Part shown: positions 1 to 5,958 of the stretch, piece after piece | Layout: each line of letters starts with the position of its first letter | How positions within the stretch are numbered: position 1 is the first letter of the stretch | Source of the DNA: Gammaproteobacteria bacterium | GTDB lineage: Bacteria; Pseudomonadota; Gammaproteobacteria; Xanthomonadales; Xanthomonadaceae | Direction: 5' to 3' | Length of the DNA: 8,297 bases | Assembly: GCA_025360985.1 (NCBI GenBank) | Contig: JANYBA010000300.1 | Span: 1 to 8,297, forward strand | Program-made: the position numbers and the translations under genes | Notes under the pieces: model-generated | Told to the model about the DNA's origin: nothing | The model's input: only the letters and a program-made list of their open reading frames with translations | Databases searched by the model: none

Positions 1-283
1 CGTCGACGCCGCCGTTGACCGTCGACAGGCTTTTGACCTGGACGTTGTCCTCGGCGCTGATCGAGCCGTTGACCGTTTGCACGTCACCGGCGGTCGCGCC
101 CTGGTCAAGGCTGATGCTGCCGTTGACGGTGTCGAGGTCGCCGTAATGATGGCCGGACTCGACGCTGATGCTGCCATTGACGTGGCTGACGTCATTGCCG
201 TCGTCGTGGTCGGAATCCTTGTCGTGGGCCTGGGCGCTGGCGAAGGCAAGGCAGAGCGAAAGGGCGAGCAGGTGGCGGCGCAT
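1..283 (-). CDS. Secreted protein with 18-residue VNGSI repeats, unknown function (partial, 3' end outside window)
   Basis: I do not recognise a named gene. Reading the minus strand from ATG at 283-281 gives 94 codons open to the window edge. Residues 1-19 look like a Sec signal peptide (MRRH, a hydrophobic stretch, then ASAQA), so export is likely. Residues 20-32 are rich in Asp and His. From residue 34 the chain falls into 18-residue units, each opening with T/H-V-N-G-S-I-S (units at 34-51, 52-69, 70-87 and the start of a fourth at 88). Such regular short units suggest a beta-solenoid, loosely like DUF4097-type beta-strand repeat proteins; that comparison is inference. The start is supported by GGAG (294-291, minus) seven bases upstream. 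The gene is divergent from gpmI, with 114 bp between the starts. The Asp/His-rich segment could bind metal, but nothing proves it. Confidence 0.75.
   Translation of the reverse strand, partial: MRRHLLALSLCLAFASAQAHDKDSDHDDGNDVSHVNGSISVESGHHYGDLDTVNGSISLDQGATAGDVQTVNGSISAEDNVQVKSLSTVNGGVD
2..184 (-). repeat. Tandem 54-bp coding repeats (18-residue VNGSIS units)
   Basis: Three full units and one partial unit lie in exact 54-base register: 184-131, 130-77, 76-23 and 22-2 on the minus strand. The conserved core is V-N-G-S-I-S in units 1-3 and V-N-G-G-V in unit 4. The remaining positions vary, with an L/V at the second-last position of each unit. The DNA is less conserved than the peptide core, so this is an old repeat kept by selection rather than a recent expansion. 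More units may lie beyond the edge. Confidence 0.7.
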
Positions 284-290
284 GGCGGAA

Positions 291-294
291 CTCC
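291..294 (-). promoter_or_regulatory. Ribosome binding site of the repeat-protein gene
   Basis: On the minus strand GGAG ends seven bases before the ATG at 283-281. It supports that ATG as the start, since the signal peptide begins exactly there. Confidence 0.55.
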
Positions 295-362
295 GTGGGG
301 GACAGTGGTCGGATGCGGCCGGCCCCGAAAGGGTTTAGAGCCAACGTTATAGCCCCGTCCGT

Positions 363-368
363 TACAAT
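363..368 (+). promoter_or_regulatory. Possible -10 box for gpmI-envC
   Basis: TACAAT matches the sigma-70 -10 consensus at five of six bases. It would give a leader of about 23 nt containing the gpmI ribosome binding site. No convincing -35 box is seen 16-18 bases upstream, so this is only a candidate. The 114-bp gap must also carry the promoter of the divergent repeat-protein gene, which I could not place. Confidence 0.3.
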
Positions 369-386
369 TTGACCGTGCTGGAAGTC

Positions 387-391
387 AGGAG
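387..391 (+). promoter_or_regulatory. Ribosome binding site that fixes the GTG start of gpmI
   Basis: AGGAG lies six bases before GTG at 398-400. No ATG in frame gives a better start, and the GTG places the conserved LLLILDGWG motif at the usual distance from the N-terminus. Confidence 0.65.
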
Positions 392-397
392 ACGCCC

Positions 398-1927
398 GTG
401 AGCCGCCCCAAGCCCTTGCTGCTGCTGATCCTGGACGGCTGGGGCCACCGCGTCGAGCGCGCCGACAACGCCATCGCCCAGGCGACCTTGCCGAACTGGC
501 GTCGGCTGCTCGCCGAGTATCCGCACACCCTGGTGCACACCGAGGGCCGGTTTGTCGGCCTGCCGGACGGCCAGATGGGCAACTCCGAAGTCGGGCACAT
601 GAACATCGGCGCCGGCCGCATCGTCTACCAGGACCTGACCCGCATCGATGCCGCGATCGAGGACGGCAGCTTCTTCGCCAACGCCGAATTGCTCGCCGCC
701 TGCGCGGCGGCGAAGCAGCATGCTGGCACGCTGCACCTGTTCGGGCTGGTCTCGCCCGGCGGCGTGCACAGCCACGAAGCGCACCTCCTGGCGATGATGG
801 AACTGGCGCGGCGCGAGGCGGTGCCGCGCGTGGCCGTGCATGCCTTCCTCGACGGCCGCGATACGCCGCCGCGCTCGGCCGAGGCGTCCTTGCGCGCGCT
901 GCAGGCGGCCTGTGCGGCCGCCGGCAATGCGCGCATCGCCACGGTGATCGGCCGCTACTACGCGATGGACCGCGACCAGCGCTGGGAGCGCGTGCAGCCG
1001 GCCTATCGCGCGATCACCGAAGCGACGGCCGAATTCCACGCCGACGACGCGCTGGCGGCGCTGGCGGCAGCGTATGCGCGCGGCGAGAACGACGAGTTCG
1101 TCAAGCCGACCGTGATCGGCGCCGGCGCGAAATTCGCCGATGGCGATGCCGTGGTGTTCATGAATTTCCGCGCCGATCGCGCCCGCCAATTGACGCGCGT
1201 TTTCGTGCAGCTGGATTTTTCCGGTTTCGAGCGCCCACGCCCGATCGTGTTGTCCCGCTTCGTTTGCCTGACCGAATACGACGCGACGATTCCGGCGCCG
1301 GTGGGCTTCCATTCCGATGATCTGCATCACACGCTGGCGCAAGTCCTGGCCGAGAACGGCCTGAGCCAGCTGCGCATCGCCGAGACCGAAAAATACGCCC
1401 ACGTCACCTTCTTCTTCAGCGGCGGCCGCGAACAGGCCGAGCCGGGCGAGGATCGCGTGCTGATTCCGTCACCGAAAGTGGCGACCTACGACCTGCAGCC
1501 GGAAATGAGCTGCCCCGAGCTGACCGCGAAACTGTGCGAGGACATCCGCGCGCGCCGCCACGACGTCATCATTTGCAATATCGCCAATCCCGACATGGTC
1601 GGCCATTCCGGCATCCTCGCCGCGGCGATCCGGGCCGCCGAAGCGGTGGACACGGCACTGGGCGCGATCGCCGCCGCGCTCGCCGAGGTCGGCGGCGAGA
1701 TGATCGTCACCGCCGACCACGGCAACCTCGAGATGATGCGCGACCCCGAGACCGGCGCGCCGCATACCGCGCACACGGTCGGTCCGGTACCGCTGGTGTA
1801 CGTCGGCCGGCCGGCGCACTTGCACGACGGCGGTTCCTTGCGCGACATCGCACCGACCCTGCTGCGCCTGCTCGAACTCCCGGTGCCGGCCGAGATGACC
1901 GGCCGTTCCCTGATCGAGCTCGACTGA
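398..1927 (+). CDS. gpmI: 2,3-bisphosphoglycerate-independent phosphoglycerate mutase
   Basis: Interconverts 3-phosphoglycerate and 2-phosphoglycerate in glycolysis and gluconeogenesis, in the cytoplasm, through a phosphoserine intermediate with two Mn(II) ions. The protein is 509 residues, normal for the family. Visible motifs: ILDGWG with metal-binding Asp13; the catalytic serine loop MGNSEVGHMNIGAGR with Ser63; GGVHSH (His124); LDGRDTPP (151-158); GRYYAMDRD (185-193); NFRADRAR (256-263); the Lys332 region AETEKYAHVT; NPDMVGHSG (Asp399, His403); TADHGN (Asp440, His441); and HTAHT (His459). All expected metal and substrate residues are present, so it should be active. It starts at GTG with a good ribosome binding site and is followed with no gap by envC. 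The gpmI-envC pairing is also found in E. coli and other gammaproteobacteria. Confidence 0.97.
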   Translation: MSRPKPLLLLILDGWGHRVERADNAIAQATLPNWRRLLAEYPHTLVHTEGRFVGLPDGQMGNSEVGHMNIGAGRIVYQDLTRIDAAIEDGSFFANAELLAACAAAKQHAGTLHLFGLVSPGGVHSHEAHLLAMMELARREAVPRVAVHAFLDGRDTPPRSAEASLRALQAACAAAGNARIATVIGRYYAMDRDQRWERVQPAYRAITEATAEFHADDALAALAAAYARGENDEFVKPTVIGAGAKFADGDAVVFMNFRADRARQLTRVFVQLDFSGFERPRPIVLSRFVCLTEYDATIPAPVGFHSDDLHHTLAQVLAENGLSQLRIAETEKYAHVTFFFSGGREQAEPGEDRVLIPSPKVATYDLQPEMSCPELTAKLCEDIRARRHDVIICNIANPDMVGHSGILAAAIRAAEAVDTALGAIAAALAEVGGEMIVTADHGNLEMMRDPETGAPHTAHTVGPVPLVYVGRPAHLHDGGSLRDIAPTLLRLLELPVPAEMTGRSLIELD

Positions 1928-3100
1928 GTGCGAGCCTGGCTGGCCGTCCTGCTGTTGCTGGTCGCGACGACGACGCTGGCCGAGACCACCGCGCAGCGCA
2001 AGCAGCGCGAGGCCGCGGCGCGCCAGCAGCTCGAGCACGTGCGCCAGCAGATCCAGTCGCTCGGCGACGAGCAGAAGCAACTGGAAGGCAAGAAAAACGA
2101 CGCCGCCAAGGCCTTGCGCGACGCCGATGCCGCGGTCGCGGGCGCGCAGGAACAGTTGCGCGCGACCAATTCGAAGCTCGCGGAATTGGAAGCCCAACTG
2201 AAGTTTTTGGAACTGCATGAATCGGAGCTTGAGAGCAGGTTGGCCCAGCAGCGCGGTGAACTGGCCGCCCTGGTCCGTTCCGCCTACGCGCTCGGCCAGC
2301 ACGAGGAACTGAAACTGCTACTCGAGCAGGACCGGGTCGGCGACGTCTCGCGGGTGCTGGCCTATCACCGCTATTTCAGCCGCGACCGCCAGCAACGGAT
2401 CACCGCCCTGACTTCCGAGCTCAATGCGCTGGCGACGGTGCGCGCCCAGATCCAGGCGCAGCAGGCGCCCCTGCAGGCGGCGCGCGAGGAACAGAAGAAA
2501 GCGCTGGCAACGCTGGCCGGACAGCGCAGCGAGCGCGGCCGGATCGTGTCGCAATTGGATGCCCGCTACCGCGACCAGCGCAGCCGCTTGTCGGCGCTGG
2601 GCCGCGACGAAAAGAACACCAGCGCCCTGCTGGAAAAATTGCGCAAGGCGATGGCGGCCTTGCCGCCGCCGAATCCGAAAGCAACGACGCCGCCGGCGCG
2701 ACCGGCAACGCCGCTGGTGTCCTACAGCGGATTGACGCTGCCGGTATCCGGCGCGGTGATCGCCGGGTTCGGCGGCACCTTGCCCGATGGCCACGCCAGC
2801 CAGGGGCTGTTGATCGCAGGATCCGCCGGCGCCGATGTGCACGCCGCCGCCGCGGGGCGCGTCGCTTATGCCGATTGGCTCAAGGGTTACGGCCTGCTCG
2901 TGATCCTCGACCACGGAGATGGTTACATGACGCTGTACGCCTACAACGATGCCTTGCTCAAGCGCGCCGGCGATACCGTCGCGGCCGGCGAAGCAATTGC
3001 GTTGCTGGGAAGCTCCGGCGGCCAGGGCCGGGCCGCGCTGTATTTCGAGTTGCGCCACAACGGCCAGCCGCAGGATCCGCGCGGCTGGCTGAAGAAGTGA
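1928..3100 (+). CDS. envC: Murein hydrolase activator EnvC (degenerate LytM/M23 domain)
   Basis: Periplasmic factor that, in E. coli, is recruited by FtsEX and activates the amidases AmiA/AmiB to split septal peptidoglycan. The 390-residue protein has a signal peptide (about 1-18, ending TTTLA), a long coiled coil rich in Gln, Glu, Arg and Ala (about 22-120 and 150-245), a Pro/Ala linker (246-263) and a C-terminal LytM fold (about 268-388). The five catalytic or zinc positions of active M23 enzymes are replaced: by my alignment Ser291 and Leu295 in the first motif, Tyr339 in LYAYND, and Ala370 and Tyr372 in AALYFELR. This matches the non-enzymatic activator EnvC, whose own C-terminus (LYGYN, SSGGQG, LYFEIR) is very similar. 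The GTG start directly abuts the gpmI TGA, and no strong ribosome binding site is seen, so translation is probably coupled to gpmI. Confidence 0.93.
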   Translation: MRAWLAVLLLLVATTTLAETTAQRKQREAAARQQLEHVRQQIQSLGDEQKQLEGKKNDAAKALRDADAAVAGAQEQLRATNSKLAELEAQLKFLELHESELESRLAQQRGELAALVRSAYALGQHEELKLLLEQDRVGDVSRVLAYHRYFSRDRQQRITALTSELNALATVRAQIQAQQAPLQAAREEQKKALATLAGQRSERGRIVSQLDARYRDQRSRLSALGRDEKNTSALLEKLRKAMAALPPPNPKATTPPARPATPLVSYSGLTLPVSGAVIAGFGGTLPDGHASQGLLIAGSAGADVHAAAAGRVAYADWLKGYGLLVILDHGDGYMTLYAYNDALLKRAGDTVAAGEAIALLGSSGGQGRAALYFELRHNGQPQDPRGWLKK

Positions 3101-3110
3101 GCAGTTCAGC

Positions 3111-4193
3111 GTGAAGCAATACGCCAAACTTGGACAGCTCACTGCGCTGCGCTTCGTCGCCGCAGCGATGGTTGTCATGTGTCACATGCAGGGTGCCTTC
3201 GGCTTCACGGTCGGCCCCAGGCTCGACTGCCTCGCGGCTGGCGTCTCCTTTTTCTTCGTGCTTTCGGGATTCATCCTGGCCTACGTGTACCCGGAGCTGC
3301 GAACACGCGGCGAAATCGCCGGGTTCTTGCGGGCCCGGGTCGCCCGGGTCTGGCCCGGACACGTCGCCACGTTCCTGCTGGCGATGTGGCTGCTGGACCT
3401 GCCCTGGCACGCCACGACGGCACTGCCAAACCTCATGCTGGTCCAGGCATGGAATCCGCTGGCACCGGGGACTTTTTACTATTCCTACAACTCGCCTTCC
3501 TGGAGCCTTTCGACCGAGCTCTTCTTCTACCTGGCCTTTCCGTTCCTGATCTCGAGCTGGGATCGCAAGTGCCTGCCCCGGATCCTGTTGTCCGCCGCCG
3601 TGCTGGCAACGATCATCGTTTACGTCAATTGGAAGGACATCGCTGACGGCGGGCCCTCATTCCTGTATGTGAATCCGGCCGCACGAATATTCGAGTTCGT
3701 CTTCGGCATGCTCCTTCAACATTTCTGGAAGCGATGCCGAAGCAGGCTGGATTGGAGCGTCGGACCGGCAACCGTGTTCGAGATCGGCGCGATCGGCTGT
3801 TGCGCCCTCTCGGTCTTCCTCGCGCCCGGCGTGGCCAGGCACCTCGACTCTGCCTGGACGGGACCGGCGTTCAGCGCCTGGTTGTACAGCAGCGGCAGCA
3901 TGTTCGCTTTCGGCCTGATGATTTTCGTGATGGCGGTGGGCCGCGGCGCGGTATCCAGATTTCTTGCGCGGCCGTGGTGCGTCGTACTTGGCGAGATGAG
4001 CTTTGCGGTCTATTTGCTGCACCAGATATTCCTGCGCTACCACCAAGCCAACATCGCGCGCCTTCCGCATGGCTCCGACGCGGCTGAATTCCTGTTGTTC
4101 TGGGTAATCCTGCTGGCCAGTTCCTACACCATGTGGACTTGCGTGGAGAAGCCGGCGCGGCGCGCCATCCTGCGCAGCTGGTCGAAGAAGTAA
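3111..4193 (+). CDS. Acyltransferase family 3 (OafA/AT3-type) integral membrane protein
   Basis: Family members move an acyl group, usually acetyl, onto envelope or secreted carbohydrates such as O-antigen, peptidoglycan or exopolysaccharide; the substrate here cannot be told. At 360 residues it is a typical stand-alone AT3 domain, with about ten hydrophobic segments and no SGNH extension. Visible motifs: R14-x10-H25 (TALRFVAAAMVVMCHM), the family signature with the presumed catalytic His; GVSFFFVLSGF (44-54); RVARVWPGH (76-84); PSWSLSTELFFYLAFP (129-144); SFAVYLLHQ (297-305); and a C-terminal EKPARR (346-351). The GTG start lies 10 bases after envC with only a weak ribosome binding site; starting at the next Met (20) would lose Arg14. 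GC is lower than in its neighbours (100 of 180 bases at 3601-3780, against 44 of 60 at 901-960), which hints at later acquisition. It occupies the place after envC where related genomes often carry other genes. Confidence 0.9.
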   Translation: MKQYAKLGQLTALRFVAAAMVVMCHMQGAFGFTVGPRLDCLAAGVSFFFVLSGFILAYVYPELRTRGEIAGFLRARVARVWPGHVATFLLAMWLLDLPWHATTALPNLMLVQAWNPLAPGTFYYSYNSPSWSLSTELFFYLAFPFLISSWDRKCLPRILLSAAVLATIIVYVNWKDIADGGPSFLYVNPAARIFEFVFGMLLQHFWKRCRSRLDWSVGPATVFEIGAIGCCALSVFLAPGVARHLDSAWTGPAFSAWLYSSGSMFAFGLMIFVMAVGRGAVSRFLARPWCVVLGEMSFAVYLLHQIFLRYHQANIARLPHGSDAAEFLLFWVILLASSYTMWTCVEKPARRAILRSWSKK

Positions 4194-4228
4194 CGCTGTC
4201 ATCACGAGCGCAGCGAGGGAACCGCTTG
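4194..4228. repeat. Possible dispersed intergenic repeat (GTCATCACGAGCGCAGCGAG type)
   Basis: The stretch beginning GTCAT at 4198 and running through GAGCGCAGCGAGGGA resembles a short intergenic repeat seen in many GC-rich proteobacterial genomes (GTCAT, then GAGCGCAGCGA). CGCTG (4194-4198) and CAGCG (4211-4215) can form a weak 5-bp stem. Membership in a repeat family is from memory of similar sequences and cannot be shown from a single copy in this window. Confidence 0.4.
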
Positions 4229-4260
4229 GTTGTCATTCCCGCCTTCGCGGGAATGACAAC
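4229..4260. repeat. Perfect 14-bp palindrome with CTTC loop; REP-like repeat and possible bidirectional terminator
   Basis: Bases 4229-4242 pair perfectly with 4247-4260 around a four-base loop (4243-4246). The arm reads GTTGTCATTCCCGC. The core GTCATTCCCGC...GCGGGAATGAC is a common dispersed palindrome in proteobacterial chromosomes. It sits between two genes that converge (acyltransferase ending at 4193, DUF1820 ending at 4264), so it could stop transcription from either side. Only a short run of A/T follows on the plus strand (AAATTA) and no U-tract follows on the minus strand, so a classic intrinsic terminator is not certain. Confidence 0.65.
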
Positions 4261-4263
4261 AAA

Positions 4264-4590
4264 TTAGCGCCCCGGCTTGGCCGGCATCGGGAACGGCATG
4301 ATGACTTTCTCTCCGGTCGCAGCGTCGCGGATGGCGAGCTGGCCGCGGCGGTCGACTTCCTCGATGCGGACGATGCTCTGCATGGGCAGGTGCAGGGTGC
4401 GGGTGTGCGCGAACTCGTCGCGCAGGCGTTCCTCGGTCGGATCGATCACCACGCCTTCGTTGACGTCGAACACGAGGTCGCTGACTTCGGTGAAGCCCCA
4501 GAGCGCGCCCGAGGCGACGTTGCGCGCGTACAGCTCGTAGACCTTGCCGGCGTTGAAGAAGGTGACTTTGTAGAGTTTCTTGCTGGCCAT
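4264..4590 (-). CDS. DUF1820 family protein
   Basis: Small cytoplasmic protein of 108 residues matching, by its sequence pattern, the DUF1820 family of gammaproteobacteria. Function is unknown. Visible features: an N-terminal Lys-rich LYKVTFFNAGKVYELYAR (6-23), a central VFDVNEGVVIDPTEERLRDEF (40-60 region), then PMQSIVRIEEVDRRG (69-83), and a C-terminal PFPMP typical of the family. No signal peptide, membrane segment or Cys pair is present. The N-terminal half looks like a small beta-rich fold, but that is inference. It is the last gene of the minus-strand block, 22 bases after the rhomboid stop. No Shine-Dalgarno sequence precedes the ATG; instead a perfect TATAAT lies seven bases upstream, so it is probably transcribed separately, at least in part, as a leaderless message. 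Confidence 0.88.
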   Translation of the reverse strand: MASKKLYKVTFFNAGKVYELYARNVASGALWGFTEVSDLVFDVNEGVVIDPTEERLRDEFAHTRTLHLPMQSIVRIEEVDRRGQLAIRDAATGEKVIMPFPMPAKPGR

Positions 4591-4597
4591 GGCGGCG

Positions 4598-4603
4598 ATT
4601 ATA
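4598..4603 (-). promoter_or_regulatory. Perfect -10 box (TATAAT) for a probable leaderless DUF1820 transcript
   Basis: Minus-strand TATAAT at 4603-4598 is followed by seven bases and then the ATG at 4590-4588. A sigma-70 start site is usually six to eight bases after the -10 box, which would place it on or next to the A of ATG. The bases between (CGCCGCC) hold no ribosome binding site. No clear -35 box is seen 16-18 bases upstream, which lowers confidence. Confidence 0.5.
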
Positions 4604-4612
4604 GGCTGCGGT

Positions 4613-5293
4613 TCACGTGCCGCGCGCGGCGCGGCGCAACCAGGGACGGAACAACAGGGACATGATTACGCCGACAAAGAAGCCCGTGAGGTGCGCGCTC
4701 CAGGCCATGGTGCCGAAGCTCGGGCCGGCGTAGGTGAAGGCCAGTTGCAGCAACACCCACAGGCCGATCAGCGACGCCGCCGGCAGCTTGACGAATTCCA
4801 GCCAGAGGCCAAGCGGCACCACGACGCCGAGCCTGGCGCGCGGAAACAGCACGAGGTAGGCGCCGACCAGGGCCGAGATGCCGCCGCTGGCGCCGATGAT
4901 CACGCGCGCCGGTTCTCCGATCAGCATCGACGCCGCGATATTGCCGGTGGCGCCGCCGACGATGAACAGCAGCAACAGGCGCCACGGTCCGAGCACGCGT
5001 TCGCTGGGCACGCCGAAGATCGGCAGGAACAGGCCATTGCCGACCAGGTGCAGGACGCTGGCGTGGATGAACAGCGCGCTGACCAGGCGGATGGCGCGGC
5101 CGTCCAGCCAGAACGAGCGCCATTGCCCGGCGCTGGCCGAAACCGTGCCCCAGTTTTCGATGGCGGCGCGACGCGCGTCCGCGCCGAGGCCGAACTGCAA
5201 CCACAGGAACACCGACAGGGCCGCGAGCGCCAGCAGCGCCGCCGCCCAGTGGTGTTGCGGGCGCTTGCGCGACGGCAGCGAGACAAAAACCAT
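4613..5293 (-). CDS. Rhomboid family intramembrane serine protease
   Basis: Cleaves transmembrane segments of other membrane proteins within the inner membrane. With the start at ATG 5293-5291 it is 226 residues with about six membrane segments. The open frame extends 46 codons further upstream, but that part overlaps gspB and has no family features. Catalytic elements are complete: GASGG with nucleophile Ser136 (GxSG), and His201 in AWSAHLTGFF as the dyad partner. His77, His82 and Asn86 in HASVLHLVGN correspond to the HxxxxHLxxN motif that forms the oxyanion region in GlpG. The long loop before the His motif (about 40-70) matches the L1 loop. The ATG follows the gspB TGA after a single base and no ribosome binding site is seen, so expression probably depends on translation of gspB. 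A link to processing of type II secreted proteins is possible but unproven. Confidence 0.92.
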   Translation of the reverse strand: MVFVSLPSRKRPQHHWAAALLALAALSVFLWLQFGLGADARRAAIENWGTVSASAGQWRSFWLDGRAIRLVSALFIHASVLHLVGNGLFLPIFGVPSERVLGPWRLLLLFIVGGATGNIAASMLIGEPARVIIGASGGISALVGAYLVLFPRARLGVVVPLGLWLEFVKLPAASLIGLWVLLQLAFTYAGPSFGTMAWSAHLTGFFVGVIMSLLFRPWLRRAARGT

Positions 5294-5294
5294 G

Positions 5295-5957
5295 TCAGGG
5301 CCGGGACAGCAGGAAGCGGCGGCCACGCCACTCGAGCACAACGCCGTCGCGCCGGATTTCCGTGACGACAGTTTCGCCGATCGACGAACCTTCCATGACC
5401 CGCTGGCCGTCGATGATCGCCAGGCGGGCATTCGGCGCTTCCGACCAGACGTGCATGCTCAACTTCAATGGCGGCAACGCCGCGCGTTCGGAGGGCGCGA
5501 GCACGGCCAGCGACGGCAGGGCTTCGAGCGGTGGTTCCTGTTCTTCGTCGGCCACCGGTTCGGCCGGCGCGCTGGGCGGCGCTGGCGACGGCGGCGCCGC
5601 GAGCGGCGGCACGACCACTTCGTGCGGCGCCGCGTCCCGGCTTTCGCGCACGGCTGGTGTGATCGACTCGGCGACGGGTGCCGGCGGTGGCGCGACCGCG
5701 GCCACGGCCGGCGGGGCTGCGGTCACCGCCGCGATGGGCGCGGCAGGTGGAGTCGCGGTCGCTGGCGTCGGCGTCGGCCACAACCACCAGGCCACCGCGG
5801 CCGAAGCGAGCACGGCCGCGACGACCAGCCGCGGGGCGATGGCGGGACGATCCGGGGTCGGCGCGCCCGGCGTTGGCAGGGGCGAGAACAGGCCCGGTGT
5901 TTCGCCGCGGCGGCGCTCGGCTTCGGACTTGCGCAGGGCGTCCAGGATCAGCGACAT
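5295..5957 (-). CDS. gspB: GspB-like general secretion pathway assembly protein
   Basis: Partner of the ExeA-type ATPase in placing the type II secretion outer-membrane secretin. The 220-residue protein has the family N-terminus MSLILDALRKSEAERRRG (1-18, cytoplasmic), one membrane segment at about 43-60 (ending WWLW), a long Pro/Ala-rich periplasmic linker (61-160) and a C-terminal T2SSB-like domain (about 162-217, with LKLSMHVWSEAP, IIDGQRVMEGS and VVLEWRGRRFLL). The start is chosen at ATG 5957-5955, where the family motif begins; an upstream Met 22 codons earlier lies inside exeA. GGGAG (5971-5967, minus) lies nine bases upstream. The exeA TGA is followed by one base and then this ATG, and its own TGA is followed by one base and the rhomboid ATG. 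The secretin and the other type II secretion genes are not in this window. Confidence 0.88.
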   Translation of the reverse strand: MSLILDALRKSEAERRRGETPGLFSPLPTPGAPTPDRPAIAPRLVVAAVLASAAVAWWLWPTPTPATATPPAAPIAAVTAAPPAVAAVAPPPAPVAESITPAVRESRDAAPHEVVVPPLAAPPSPAPPSAPAEPVADEEQEPPLEALPSLAVLAPSERAALPPLKLSMHVWSEAPNARLAIIDGQRVMEGSSIGETVVTEIRRDGVVLEWRGRRFLLSRP

Positions 5958-5958
5958 C

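Noticed and set aside
369..374. TTGACC as a -35 box for gpmI
   Set aside because: No -10 box lies 16-18 bases downstream, and the start codon would fall inside the promoter core.
362..1402. Long open frame (346 codons) on the minus strand opposite gpmI
   Set aside because: It is Arg/Gln/His-rich with no domain pattern, and gpmI on the other strand has every catalytic motif. It is a GC-driven shadow.
3657..4205. Open frame of 182 codons on the minus strand opposite the acyltransferase
   Set aside because: No family features are present, and the plus strand has the full AT3 motif set.
4580..5365. Open frame of 261 codons on the plus strand opposite the rhomboid gene
   Set aside because: It is rich in Gln, Arg and Ala with no recognisable fold. 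The minus strand encodes six membrane segments and the GxSG/His dyad.
5294..5431. Extension of the rhomboid frame 46 codons upstream
   Set aside because: This part overlaps gspB, is Ser/Arg/Cys-rich and has no rhomboid feature. The ATG at 5293 directly after the gspB stop is the natural start.
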